The position numbers and the translations under genes are program-made. 38,839 bases of DNA, taken from JBPESN01 sp051710625. GTDB lineage: Bacteria > Pseudomonadota > Gammaproteobacteria > Enterobacterales > Enterobacteriaceae. This document shows, in pieces, positions 1 through 8,406 of the stretch (positions are counted from its first letter, which is position 1; every line of letters begins with the position of its first letter). Under the pieces are notes generated by a model. That model was given only the letters and a program-made list of their open reading frames with translations. It ran no database searches and had not been told where the DNA came from. The stretch lies in NCBI RefSeq assembly GCF_051710625.1, contig NZ_JBPESN010000019.1:1-38839 (forward strand), written 5' to 3'.

Positions 1-496
1 GCGTTAACCAGCGTGCCGGCGCGCAGCGTGGCCTCGGGTAATGTGCCGGCCTTTGACTCATCGACGATAAAGGTCACCGCCGCAATGCGGGTCATGCCGG
101 CCTGCTGTAACCGGACCACTTCCTGTGGCAGTATTATGCGCGCACCGGTAATCTGCTTCTGCTGATCGTTCAGAGCCTGCACCTTGCGCTTGAGCAGGGC
201 CGGACATTGACGCATGATCGCCAGCTCATCGCGCGACTTGATGGCGATACTGCGCTTGACCGACTCATCAACCGGCTGGGGCGGGGATTGCGCAATCAGG
301 GATTTATAGTGCCGTTGTTTGATGATCTCGCGTGTTTGTTCCGGCAAACAATCGATGTGGTACTTGAAAGCCTTGGTGCCTGAGCGCTTACGGACTAAAT
401 CGGGTAAATTTACAGTCCGCTTATTCAATGACCAGCGAAGTCCCTGCAGGGTGCCAGGCAATCTGGGTAAACCGACTCACTCACCGTAACAAACAT
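1..496 (-). pseudogene. Mu-like phage transposase A, N-terminal part, frameshifted and cut by the window edge
   Basis: Reading leftwards from an ATG at 496, the first codons give MFVTVSE, then the frame hits a stop. From about 475 a second frame continues with a Mu-type DNA-binding domain (LPGTLQGLRWSLNKR, then RSGTKAFKYHIDCLPEQTRE) and stays open to base 1. This pattern, a short start followed by LPGLPGT-like and YHIxxLPExTR motifs, is the N-terminus of MuA-type DDE transposases, which bind the phage ends. Joining the two frames needs a small indel near 473-479, probably loss of about four bases. A ribosome site (AAGGTG) lies just upstream and the gene follows ner by 12 bases, the Mu early order. 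The catalytic domain lies outside the window. Recognition is by motif only. Confidence 0.75.
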
Positions 497-508
497 AATT
501 ACGACACC

Positions 509-736
509 TTAATTCATATAACAACTCGGCCAAATGCTGGCCGGATCTACATTGAGTGCATTAGCGATAATGCGTTCACCTTTGGGATAAGGACGATACA
601 GCGCGTTTTTTAACGTGCTGGACGTCAGCCCCGAGCCACGGGAGAGATCTTGCATAGTGATCCCCTTCTTGTGCAGGGAGGCCAGGATATCAATCCGGTG
701 CCAGTCACGATGATTCACTTCATTTCTATCTATCAT
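509..736 (-). CDS. ner: Ner-like phage DNA-binding regulator
   Basis: This 75-residue protein is the full length of the Ner/SfsB (Nlp) winged-helix family. It carries the family signature: RDWHRIDI near residues 10-17, a helix-turn-helix around LSRGSGLTSSTLKNAL, and the hallmark PKGERIIANAL...PASIWPSCY at the C-terminus. In phage Mu, Ner is the early repressor that turns down the early and repressor promoters after infection. Here it lies directly upstream of the transposase remnant, is transcribed leftwards, and is divergent from the repressor gene at 913, which is exactly the Mu immunity-region order. It looks intact. The alternative, a host SfsB, is less likely given these neighbours. Confidence 0.85.
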   Translation of the reverse strand: MIDRNEVNHRDWHRIDILASLHKKGITMQDLSRGSGLTSSTLKNALYRPYPKGERIIANALNVDPASIWPSCYMN

Positions 737-763
737 TCGATTACTCTAAAAAGTTAGCCATGC

Positions 764-785
764 GGGTAAGTCATGGGGCTTACCC
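764..785. promoter_or_regulatory. 22-bp inverted repeat, candidate operator of the phage immunity switch
   Basis: GGGTAAG at 764-770 and CTTACCC at 779-785 form a perfect 7-base inverted repeat with an 8-base spacer. It lies between the divergent ner and repressor genes, close to the ner start. This is where Mu phages carry operators for c and Ner. A TATAAT hexamer at 884-889, 23 bases before the repressor start, could be its -10 box, but no good -35 is visible. Binding is inferred from position and symmetry only. Confidence 0.45.
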
Positions 786-912
786 ATACAGCAATGACAT
801 CTCAAACTTAAAACAAGTAAAGCAAATAATGAATTTTCTTTTTTGATCGCCCCATATAAGAGATATTTTTGTATTTTATTAACTATAATCAATAGGTTAT
901 ACAGAAAAGAAA

Positions 913-1446
913 ATGAGGAAAAAGAAAACAAGTAATTTTGCTTTTGATATGGATAGAAAAGAAAATTTTGTCGCACGCCTTAAACAACTTATAGGCAATA
1001 GAAGCGCCAGCGCTGCTGAAACTGAATGGGGGTTATCCTTCTCAACATTGCACAACTATATAACTAGAGGTACAGAACCATCTTTTACAGTGGTGCAGAG
1101 CATTGCATATAAGGAACACGTCAGCCTGGACTGGCTTGCATTTGGTTCATCATGCACTCAAAAAGAAGTGGCCTCAACTAGCGAGATTCAGTCGATTAAC
1201 GAGGAAAGCCTAATGGAGGATCCTTTAGAAGCTACTTGGCATATGATTTATAAGTCGCTGAATAAAAAATATTTAGAGGCATTAATAAGCCTGCTTTTGC
1301 AAGAAGGGGCAAAGAGTGTATTGGCGTTATCAGGACGTAAAGATGACTTAGATAGCCTGTTACTCCAACTTCCAAAAGAAGAAAAAGAACGTCTGATAGA
1401 CCTACACGAAGCTAAAAAGGGGGCGGTATCTGAAAGTGTGCAGTAG
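913..1446 (+). CDS. Mu-like phage repressor (c-type), helix-turn-helix
   Basis: This 177-residue protein (or 165 residues from the internal ATG at 949, MDRKENF) has an N-terminal helix-turn-helix: ENFVARLKQLIG, then SASAAETEWGLSFSTLHNYITRG and SLDWLAFG. This is the layout of phage CI/c-type repressors of Mu relatives. The C-terminal half (LISLLLQEGAKSVL...LDSLLLQLPKEEKERLIDL) is leucine-rich and resembles the tail of Mu-type repressors that governs oligomerization and turnover. It is divergent from ner and lies between ner and the phage terminus, as c does in Mu. Codons are AT-rich, unlike the GC-rich host genes beyond 1780. It appears intact and could still repress related phage promoters. 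The exact start is uncertain. Confidence 0.75.
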   Translation: MRKKKTSNFAFDMDRKENFVARLKQLIGNRSASAAETEWGLSFSTLHNYITRGTEPSFTVVQSIAYKEHVSLDWLAFGSSCTQKEVASTSEIQSINEESLMEDPLEATWHMIYKSLNKKYLEALISLLLQEGAKSVLALSGRKDDLDSLLLQLPKEEKERLIDLHEAKKGAVSESVQ

Positions 1447-1483
1447 AAGATGTGGCAAGCTTAAACTGTAAGAAAAGTGGAGC

Positions 1484-1504
1484 GGCCTAAATAAAGATTA
1501 GGCC
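1484..1504 (+). terminator. Stem-loop downstream of the phage repressor
   Basis: GGCCTAA (1484-1490) pairs perfectly with TTAGGCC (1498-1504) around a 7-base loop, 37 bases after the repressor stop. No clean T-run follows, only ATTATCTATCTCATTT, so termination efficiency is doubtful. Confidence 0.45.
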
Positions 1505-1628
1505 ATTATCTATCTCATTTCATTATTTTTATGATTTACTAATAGTTTTTAACCTAATTCACATATATCTAATGGATGCCCAAAAGGCGTTTAAACCACC
1601 TTTAAATCTGCTCAAACCACAGTCATTC

Positions 1629-1779
1629 GAGTCCAGAGTTTAGTGCAAAAAAATCATTTTTTGCCCATTTTTTTGCGACGAGTCCAGAATCTGTAAAATC
1701 TCTGTAAGCCGCGCCATTAAAGGGCTTCCGGCTAACCCATCGTTTAACTTAAGAGTCCAGAAATGATTGCCACCCCACA
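1629..1779 (-). mobile_element. Left terminus of a Mu-like prophage with three transposase-binding-type repeats
   Basis: Read on the minus strand, pta homology stops at the codons for LEVPAD and the next bases begin TGTGGGG at 1779. This matches the TG that starts Mu-family termini. Inside it are three copies of TCTGGACTC, all in one orientation, at 1753-1761, 1680-1688 and 1629-1637 (spacings 73 and 51). In Mu, transposase sites L1, L2 and L3 occupy this position next to the repressor gene. The first copy starts at base 19 of the terminus, the same offset as in the opposite terminus at 33633. Calling these transposase sites is inference from repetition, spacing and position. The non-coding stretch from about 1505 to 1779 holds nothing else recognizable. 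Confidence 0.75.
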
Positions 1780-2825
1780 ATCGGCCGGCACTTCCAGGCT
1801 GAAGCCTTGCAGGCTGAGCGAGGTCTGCCAGGTGTTCGTCTGCACGGTAAACATCGGCAGGCCGGTCTGGAAGGCGCGTTCGCACAGTTGCTGAATGCGA
1901 GGAGCGATGTCATAGCCGCCGGTCTGCAGCACCGCACCGATCTCCACGCCGTTCATCGCGGCGAGACAGGCGGCGACCAGTACATCGGGACGGTCAGCGG
2001 AGGTGACCAAGCAGCGACCCGGGGCAGAAATGCTTCAGCATATTCGGCAGGCTGCGCGCGCAGAACGTGACGGATTTCACGCGGCGGGTCTGAATTTTCC
2101 CTTCGTGGATAATCGTCGCGCCCAGGTGGCGCGCCATGTCGATGGCGCGCGTGGCGATAAGGTCGAAATTCCAGGGAATGCAGCCCAGCAGCGGCTGCGG
2201 GCTGTTTTCAAACAGCAGGCTCGGATCTATATTGGCGCCGCTGGCCTTACTGGAATCGTCGAAAATCTCCGACAGATCCGGGCGGGTGCGCCCTTGTTCA
2301 TCCACTGGCGCATTTAATTTGTTGACGATGACGCCGGTGATGTTTTTATTTTTGCTACCGCCGAAGCTCAAACGTACCAGCTCGATGCGTTCTTTCAGCT
2401 AATCAGGCGAATCGTTGCCCAACGACAGCACAAAGACAATCTCGGCATTGAGCGTCCGGGCGATTTCGTAGTTCAGCGCGGTGGCGAACTGATGTTTACG
2501 GGTGGGGACCAGGCCTTCCACCAGTACCACTTCCGCCTCTTGCGTGTTGGCATGATAGCGGGCGATGATCTCTTCCATCAGCACGTCTTGCTGGTTGGAG
2601 CCGAGCAGCGACTCAACATAGCTCATGACCAGCGGTTCGGCGGAGGAAATGGTGGAGTTGGCGCGGATAATACGAGTGGTGGCGTCGAGGGTGTCCTCAC
2701 CGGAACGGGGCTGCGCGATGGGTTTGAACACGCTCAGGCTTACGCCCTTTTGCTCCATGGCGCGGATGACGCCAAGGCTGACGGACGCTGGTGCCGGTAG
2801 GGATCAACATGATTGTACGGGACAC
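1780..2825 (-). pseudogene. pta: Phosphate acetyltransferase, truncated by phage insertion and frameshifted
   Basis: Pta converts acetyl-CoA and phosphate to acetyl phosphate, the first step of acetate overflow. The start is GTG at 2825 (SRTIMLIPTGTSV), matching the GTG start known for E. coli pta. Four lesions are visible. A small deletion with frameshift lies near 2785, between GTSV and SLGVIRAME. A CAG-to-TAG nonsense codon sits at 2399-2401 (SPD*LKERIEL). A one-base insertion near 2007 follows ARSLPNMLKHF. The coding sequence is then replaced after LEVPAD by the Mu-like terminus at 1779. Only about 350 of roughly 714 codons remain and the catalytic PTA domain is absent. It lies 74 bases downstream of ackA on the same strand. 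Certainly non-functional. Confidence 0.95.
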
Positions 2826-2857
2826 GGCTAAACCTCTTTCAACGGTTGCTCGTTAAT

Positions 2858-2890
2858 CAAAAACAGCCCCGCCGGACAAAGCCGGCGGGG
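2858..2890 (-). terminator. Rho-independent terminator between ackA and pta
   Basis: On the minus strand CCCCGCCGG (2890-2882) and CCGGCGGGG (2875-2867) form a 9-bp GC stem with a 6-base loop, followed by CTGTTTTT. It begins about ten bases after the ackA stop. Both stem arms are still perfect although both flanking genes are dead. Confidence 0.85.
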
Positions 2891-2899
2891 AGATGAGAA

Positions 2900-3773
2900 T
2901 TACGCTGTCAGACGCGCGGCGTCCTGGTCGATGACCAACTCCTCGTTGGTCGGGATGACGATGGCCGGGCAGCTTGGCGGCGGTGGTTATCACTCCGCCA
3001 TGGCCGAAACGGGCGGCCATATTGCGTTCATGATCCACCTCAAAGCCCAGCAGCGCCAGTTTTTTCAACGATAGCTCGCGCACCATCGCGGCATTTTCGC
3101 CGATACCGCCGGTGAAAATCACCGCGTCCAGCCGGTCCTCCATCAGCGCGCTATAGGAACCGATGTATTTGGCCAGACGGTGGCAGTACACATCCATGGC
3201 GCGGCGGGCGGCGGCCTTTTCGCGGTAATTGTCCTCGACATAGCGCCAGTCGCTGGGGTCACGCCGGTCAGGTCCAGCAGGCTGGACTCTTTGGTCAACA
3301 ACGTATTGATTTGGGCGACGGACATGCCTAACGCATCATGCAAATGGAAAACGATGGCCGGATCGATATCGCCGCTGCGGATGCCTATAAGATTGAGCGG
3401 GATTGTGCAGCGGCGCGAACGGAATGGAACCATCAATGCCTTTTACCACGTCGTCATCGATAATGGCGGACTGGGTAAAGCGCTCGCCACCGTGCACGAT
3501 GCGATGCCCGATGGCGGTTAATTGTGCTGACAGTTCCGGTTTTTGTGCCAAAATGGTATTAATGATAAAGTGCAGCGCTTCACTATGCGCACTGCCGGCA
3601 CCTAACGCCGCTTCTTGCTTGGCGCCGTCCATCTTCCATTTGATACGCGCTTCCGGCAGATTGAAGCACTCGGCGAGACCGGAGATATGTTCTTCACCGT
3701 TAGCGGCATCGATAATGGCGAATTTCAAAGATGAACTGCCACAGTTAAGAACCAGTACTTGCTTACTCGACAT
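2900..3773 (-). pseudogene. ackA: Acetate kinase, internally deleted and frameshifted
   Basis: AckA makes acetate and ATP from acetyl phosphate. The start MSSKQVLVLNCGSSSLKFAI at 3773 and the end IPTNEELVIDQDAARLTA (stop at 2900-2902) are those of the enterobacterial enzyme. After FAPLHNPA (about 3400) homology jumps to RSGDIDPAIVFHLHDALGMS. Roughly 100 codons, including the central catalytic part, are gone, and the frame changes there. Further frame changes occur near 3245 (after LTGVT) and near 2965 (after the GGVIT region). The gene has about 290 codons against 400 normally. The bases before the start (AGGTACTTCC) look like a normal ribosome site. With pta also broken, the acetate pathway encoded here is lost. 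Confidence 0.95.
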
Positions 3774-4116
3774 GGAAGTACCTACTTGTTATACGTGGTT
3801 AATAATTCGTCAATCAGGCTTTAATCGTAGCGCATTCCGCCGCTGACATTTATGATTAACATCATGGATGCGGTGATTTCGCGGTCATGATGTCGGCAAT
3901 GCGCTCACGCGGCCCTGAAACGTTAGCTTAAGGCGGCTCCTGCCCCTTGGCTGTCGCGGTCGACCGGAACGCGGGCGGCGGCGCATACACAAGCCCCGCA
4001 GCGCGGAATAGGATAACGACAAAGAGCGGTAAAGATAAAATATATTTAATTGTTATAAAATCCATAGTGAGATTGCGCGAAATTTTTAATTATTGTTCAT
4101 AAAGTTGAGGTTTGCT
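3774..4116. other. Divergent intergenic region between ackA and yfbV
   Basis: This 343-bp stretch separates the divergent ackA and yfbV genes and must hold their promoters. It is AT-rich near yfbV (4030-4110). No gene, RNA or clear pair of promoter hexamers with good spacing could be supported. Confidence 0.5.
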
Positions 4117-4574
4117 ATGTCGACACTCCCTTCCGGTTCGGTAAGTTGGTACAAAATATTCCAGCGCGGACAAAACTATATGAAGGCCTGGCCCGCCGAA
4201 AAAAGCCTGGCGCCGATGTTCCCGGAGCATCGCGTCGTGCGCGCCACCCTCTTCGGCGTACGCTTCATGCCGGCGGTAGCGTTCTTTACCCTGATCTGGC
4301 AAATCGCCTTGGGAGGACAGACAGCTCGGCCCGGCGGTAGCGACCGCCATTTTCGCCTGTAGCCTGCCGATGCAGGGGTTGTGGTGGCACTGCGAGCGTT
4401 CGATAACGCCGCTGCCCCTCGCTGTTGACCTGGTTTCATGAGGTACGGCAAAAGCTCAATGAGACGGGCCAGGCGCTGGCGCCAATGGAAGGCGTGCCGA
4501 CCTATCAGATGCTGGCAGAGGTGCTGAAACGGGCCTTCAAATTGCTCGATAAAGCGTTTCTGGATAATTTGTAA
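4117..4574 (+). pseudogene. yfbV: UPF0208 inner-membrane protein YfbV, two frameshifts
   Basis: The start MSTLPSGSVSWYKIFQRGQNYMK and the continuation RFMPAVAFFTLIWQIALGGQ match YfbV, a small membrane protein of about 150 residues implicated in Ter macrodomain organization in E. coli. The frame breaks after GGQ near 4320. The second frame reads LGPAVATAIFACSLPMQG and breaks near 4415. The third frame reads LAPMEGVPTYQMLAEVLKRAF and ends with FLDNL at a TAA (4572-4574). Summed over frames the length is normal, so the damage is two small indels. GAGG precedes the start. The product would stop after about 80 residues. Confidence 0.9.
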
Positions 4575-4663
4575 CCTCTAAAGGCCCTGTCAGCACCCCC
4601 GGTGCCGGCCCCGCCGTCATAAATATTTCATCCGCTCATGGCTTACATCAAACAAAGCGGGGT

Positions 4664-4693
4664 TTGCAGTACCCAGGCGCGCGGGGCTATACC
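4664..4693 (+). promoter_or_regulatory. Candidate sigma-70 promoter of yfbU
   Basis: TTGCAG (4664-4669) and TATACC (4688-4693) are separated by 18 bases. This places a transcription start near 4700, about 50 bases before the yfbU ATG. Assigned by consensus match only. Confidence 0.4.
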
Positions 4694-4751
4694 ATGCTGA
4701 CGCTTCTAGACTTTCCTGGCGCGGCCAAGCTTTTAACACCAGGAGTAGATT

Positions 4752-5246
4752 ATGGAAATAACCAACGCCCAACGGCTTATCCTGTCAAAGCAGTATAAAA
4801 TGATGACCCTGCTCGACCCTGACAATAGCGAACGTTATCGCCGGCTGCAGACTATCGTCGAGCGGGGCTACGGCCTGCAGATGCGCGAGCTAGACCGTGA
4901 TTTCGGCGCGCTCAGCGAAGACGTATGCCGCACGATTATCGATATCATGGAATTGCATCACGTCATGCAGGTGTCCTGGACCAATTTAAAGGATCGCCAG
5001 GACATTGATGAACGCCGCCTGGCGTTTCTCGGCTTCGATGCCGCCACCGAAGCCCGCTATCTGGGTTATGTGCGCTTCATGGTCTGCACCGAAGGGCGCT
5101 ACACCCATTTCGACTCCGGCACTCATGGCTTTAACGCCCAAACCAAAATGTGGGATAAATATCTGCGGATGCTGGCGGTTTGGCAAGCCTGTCCGCGTCA
5201 ATATCATTTGAGTGCGGTAGAAATTTCGCAAATTATTAATGCCTGA
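4752..5246 (+). CDS. yfbU: UPF0304 protein YfbU
   Basis: This 164-residue protein has the full family length, beginning MEITNAQRLILSKQYKMMTLLDP and ending HLSAVEISQIINA. It is a conserved soluble enterobacterial protein whose precise role is not established; overexpression is reported to be toxic in E. coli. A strong ribosome site, AGGAG, sits 8 bases upstream. No lesion is visible, notable because yfbV before it and yfbS after it are broken. It is followed 22 bases later by the yfbT start, suggesting co-transcription. Confidence 0.93.
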   Translation: MEITNAQRLILSKQYKMMTLLDPDNSERYRRLQTIVERGYGLQMRELDRDFGALSEDVCRTIIDIMELHHVMQVSWTNLKDRQDIDERRLAFLGFDAATEARYLGYVRFMVCTEGRYTHFDSGTHGFNAQTKMWDKYLRMLAVWQACPRQYHLSAVEISQIINA

Positions 5247-5268
5247 AGACGGAGTAGAGGAGCGGCTT

Positions 5269-5835
5269 GTGCGCGGTTTAGGTTTTTTGTTTGATCTTGA
5301 TGGAACATTGATTGATTCGCTGCCGGTGGTGGAATTGGCCTGGGGAAATTGGGCGCGTCGCCATGGCGTGCCGGTAGCGGAGGTATTAAATTTTATACAC
5401 GGCAAACAAGCTATTACCTCGCTGCGCCATTTTATGCCGGGGCAAAGCGAAGAGACCATTCAACACGAATATCGTCTTTTGGAACGCTTTGAAGCTGAAA
5501 CGATTGAGGACGTAAGTGCGCCACCCGGCGCGCGCGAGCTGCTGACCAAGCTTAACTGCCTGCAACTGCCGTGGGCGATTGTCACTTCCGGCTCGCTGCC
5601 GGTCGCCTCTGCCCGCGTGCGTACAGGCCAGCTCCCGGCGCCGCCGGTGCTCATTACCACGGAACAGGTGCCGCGCGGCAAACCGCAGCCGGATCCGTAT
5701 CTGCTCGGCGCCGAAAAGCTGGGTTTCCGGCCTGCGGACGGCATTGTCGTGGAGGATGCTATCGCCGGCATCCAGTCAGGGCTGGCGGCGGGGTGTCCGG
5801 TGATTGCCGTGAATTCACCGCCGGTAACGCCGTAG
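5269..5835 (+). CDS. yfbT: HAD-family sugar phosphatase YfbT (HxpA), C-terminus lost to an early stop
   Basis: I chose the GTG at 5269 (V-R-G-L-G-F-L-F-D-L-D-G-T-L) because AGAGGAG lies just before it and it reproduces the E. coli N-terminus. Haloacid dehalogenase motifs are present: DLDGT (nucleophile Asp, motif I), IVTSGS (motif II), RGKPQPDPYLLGA (motif III lysine) and VVEDAIAGIQSG (motif IV). The ORF stops after NSPPVTP, but homologous codons continue past the TAG (KDAVGIIVASLRQLRV). About 20-28 C-terminal residues are therefore missing relative to the usual 216. Domain motifs are complete, so residual activity is possible; it may equally be an early pseudogene. Confidence 0.8.
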   Translation: MRGLGFLFDLDGTLIDSLPVVELAWGNWARRHGVPVAEVLNFIHGKQAITSLRHFMPGQSEETIQHEYRLLERFEAETIEDVSAPPGARELLTKLNCLQLPWAIVTSGSLPVASARVRTGQLPAPPVLITTEQVPRGKPQPDPYLLGAEKLGFRPADGIVVEDAIAGIQSGLAAGCPVIAVNSPPVTP

Positions 5836-6021
5836 AAAGACGCGGTGGGAATCATTGTCGCTTCGCTGCGGCAGCTCAGGGTGGACCCGGGAAGGGGATT
5901 ACGCCCTGGTGAGTCGACACGAGATCGCCTGACGCGCAATAAACGCAGTGAACCCCGCATCGACAAGGTTTTTTTATGGCATGCTGTGGCTGTAATGGCT
6001 TTTTCAGGATGGGATGTTGGC

Positions 6022-7477
6022 ATGAACGACGAACTCCTCTGGGTGCTTGGCCTGCTGCTGGTGACGGTGGTGCTGTTCATCACCGGGATGATGCGCATGG
6101 ATGTGGTGGCATTGTTGGTTATTGTCGCCTTCATGTTGAGCGGTACATTGACGTTGGCCGAAGCCACCGCCGGTTTCAGCGACCCTAACGTATTGCTTAT
6201 CGCGGCTTTGTTCGTCATCGGTGACGGGCTAGTGCGTACCGGTATTGCGTTATCGGTCGGCGACTAGCTAGTGCGCATGGCCGGCAACAGCGAGCTGCGC
6301 ATGCTACTCCTGCTGATGATAACGGTGGCCGCGCTGGGGGCGTTCATGAGTTCAACCGGAGTGGTAACGATTTTTATTCCGGTAGTACTCAGTGTGGCCG
6401 CGCGGATGAAAACACCGCCCGGGCGGCTGATGATGCCGCTCAGTTTCGTCGGACTTATCAGCGGTATGATGACGCTGGTGGCGACGCCGCCCAATATGGT
6501 GGTCAACGGCGAATTATTGCGTAACGACCTGCCGGTGTTCGGCTTCTTCGCGGTGACGCCGATAGGTTGTTTGGTGCTGGTTCTCGGCATGGGCTATATG
6601 ACGGTGGCGCGTTTCTGGTTGACGGTGCCTGATGACGGACGCGCCGGTTCGCCGCTTATAGGCCGCCGTCTGGATGATTTACGCCTGCGCGACCGCTACG
6701 ACACCAATGTGGTCGGTATTGAGCGCTGGCGCAAATTCCGCCGGGTGATGATCAGCGCCGGCGGCAATCCCGAGCTGCGGCCGCGGGATGTACTGCTTAT
6801 CGATATGTCCGCCGGCGAGATGGATTTGCGCCAGTTTTGCTGCGAACAGCAGCTAGAGCCGATGGTCCTGCGCGGCGAATACTTTTTCAGTCAGGCGCCG
6901 CATGCGCTATTGGTGCTGATGCTGATGGTCGGGATGATGATAACCGATCATATCCCCAATCCTATTGCTGCACTTATCGCCTGCCTGCTCATGGATAAAT
7001 TCCGCTGCATCAATATGAATAGCGCCTACCGGGCCATCCATTGGCCAAGGCTAATTTTGATTGTCGGGCATGATACCGTTCGCGCTGGCGCTGGAGAAAA
7101 CCGGCGGCGTCGATGTTGTGGTCCATTTATTAATGCGCCTATCCGGCGGGGCGGGCGGCCACGTGATGCTGCTAAGCATGGTTATCCTTTGCACGGTGAC
7201 CGGGCTGCTTCTCTCCAATACGGCCACTGCGGTATTGATGGCGCCTATCGCACCGGGCGCGGCGCATCAATTGGGCGTCTCGCCGTATCCGTTCGCCATG
7301 ATTGTTGTCATCGCCGCCTCGGCGGCGTTTATGACGCCGGTCTCCTCCCCGGTCAATACCCTGGTGCTCGGGCCCGGGGGCTATAAATTCAGCGATTTTG
7401 TCCGTATTGGCGTGCCGTTTACCCTGCTGGTGATGGCGGCCAGCATGCTGGTGGTACCGCTGCTCTATCCTTTCTGA
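6022..7477 (+). pseudogene. yfbS: YfbS-type SLC13/TrkA-C transporter, nonsense, deletion and frameshift
   Basis: The family has about 610 residues: an N-terminal membrane half, two RCK_C (TrkA-C) domains and a C-terminal membrane half. The start MNDELLWVLGLLLVTVVLF at 6022 is clear. A stop at 6265-6267 follows VGD, where homologues read TW (GTWLVKMAG). Homology resumes with LVRMAGNSELRMLLLL. The second TrkA-C domain is mostly deleted, since FFSQ joins directly to APHALLVLMLMVG near 6890. A frameshift near 7070 moves the C-terminal half (MIPFALALEKTGGV ... NTLVLGPGGYKFSDF) to another frame, ending at 7477. The transporter cannot be made. Confidence 0.93.
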
Positions 7478-7552
7478 CGCGCCAGGCGGCGGCTCTGACC
7501 GCCCCGCGGCGGGTGGTGGCGTCAGGCGGAGACGCGTCTCAGTCCGGCGGCG

Positions 7553-8152
7553 CTAGAGTGGTGAATCCTGGCTGATTTCGTCCAGCGACAGGCTGAAGCT
7601 TGGAATAAACACCTGCTGGAAATAGTCCATCGCGGGGCTGCGCCGTTCGTTAAGCGTTTTTTCCAGGCGCGCCATCGCCAGGGTGAATTCGGTATTACCG
7701 GCGGAAATCTCCTCCAGGCATTTCAGGTAGGCGCACAGGGCGTCGGCCTGCTTGACGACGGTTTTCTCCGCGGGCAGGTAATACTGCTCGTCGATGAGCA
7801 GACGGAAATCCTCCCGCAGCGCTTCCGGCACCATATCGATCAGTTTTTGCTGTGCAATTTTTTCGATATTTTTGTACTCATGGGCAATCTGCGCATTGTA
7901 ATATTTGATGGGGGTCGGCATATCGCCGGTCAGTACTTCGCTGGCGTCGTGATACATCGCCAGCAGTGCGATACGTTCGGCATTCAGGTTAGCGCCGAAC
8001 AGACGATTATTAATGAGCGCCAGAACGTGGGCGACAAACGCCACCTGCAAACTGTGCTCCGAGACATTTTCGGTACGCACATTGCGCATCAGCGGCCAGC
8101 GGTTGATAAGTTTCAGGCGTGACAGATGGGCGAAAAAGTGGCTTTGAGTCAT
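7553..8152 (-). CDS. yfbR: 5'-deoxynucleotidase YfbR
   Basis: This 199-residue HD-domain protein has the full length of YfbR, which dephosphorylates deoxyribonucleoside 5'-monophosphates in pyrimidine salvage. Metal ligands are in place: His33 in EHSLQVAF, His68-Asp69 in YHDASEVLTGD and Asp137 in KQADALCAYLK. It begins MTQSHFFAHLSRLKLINRWP. It lies downstream of alaA on the same strand, separated by 254 bases that hold no recognizable gene. It is intact next to pseudogenes on both sides, suggesting selection for nucleotide-pool control. Confidence 0.95.
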   Translation of the reverse strand: MTQSHFFAHLSRLKLINRWPLMRNVRTENVSEHSLQVAFVAHVLALINNRLFGANLNAERIALLAMYHDASEVLTGDMPTPIKYYNAQIAHEYKNIEKIAQQKLIDMVPEALREDFRLLIDEQYYLPAEKTVVKQADALCAYLKCLEEISAGNTEFTLAMARLEKTLNERRSPAMDYFQQVFIPSFSLSLDEISQDSPL

Positions 8153-8406
8153 AAACGTTTCCAGAAAGACGCGACAACGGAAACGCTATTGTGCGCACCC
8201 GGCGGCGGTTATGCAAATCTCCCGATGCCGGCTTTGGCGATTCGGCCAGTGTCGCTATGTCTATTGCGACGGTAGTGAAGCCGCTCGGAGGGCATGCACG
8301 CACTCTCGGCTGCGCCTATGCCACGCCGGCGGCTCTGACGGCGGTGATGCGGTGCGCGACGCCTGCGGGAAAACGGCTTCGCCTGCGCCCCGCCGCCCGT
8401 CTGTGC

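Noticed and set aside
1505..1779. Possible phage genes between the repressor and the terminus
   Set aside because: Only short frames without start signals; the region is better explained by transposase-site repeats and spacer DNA.
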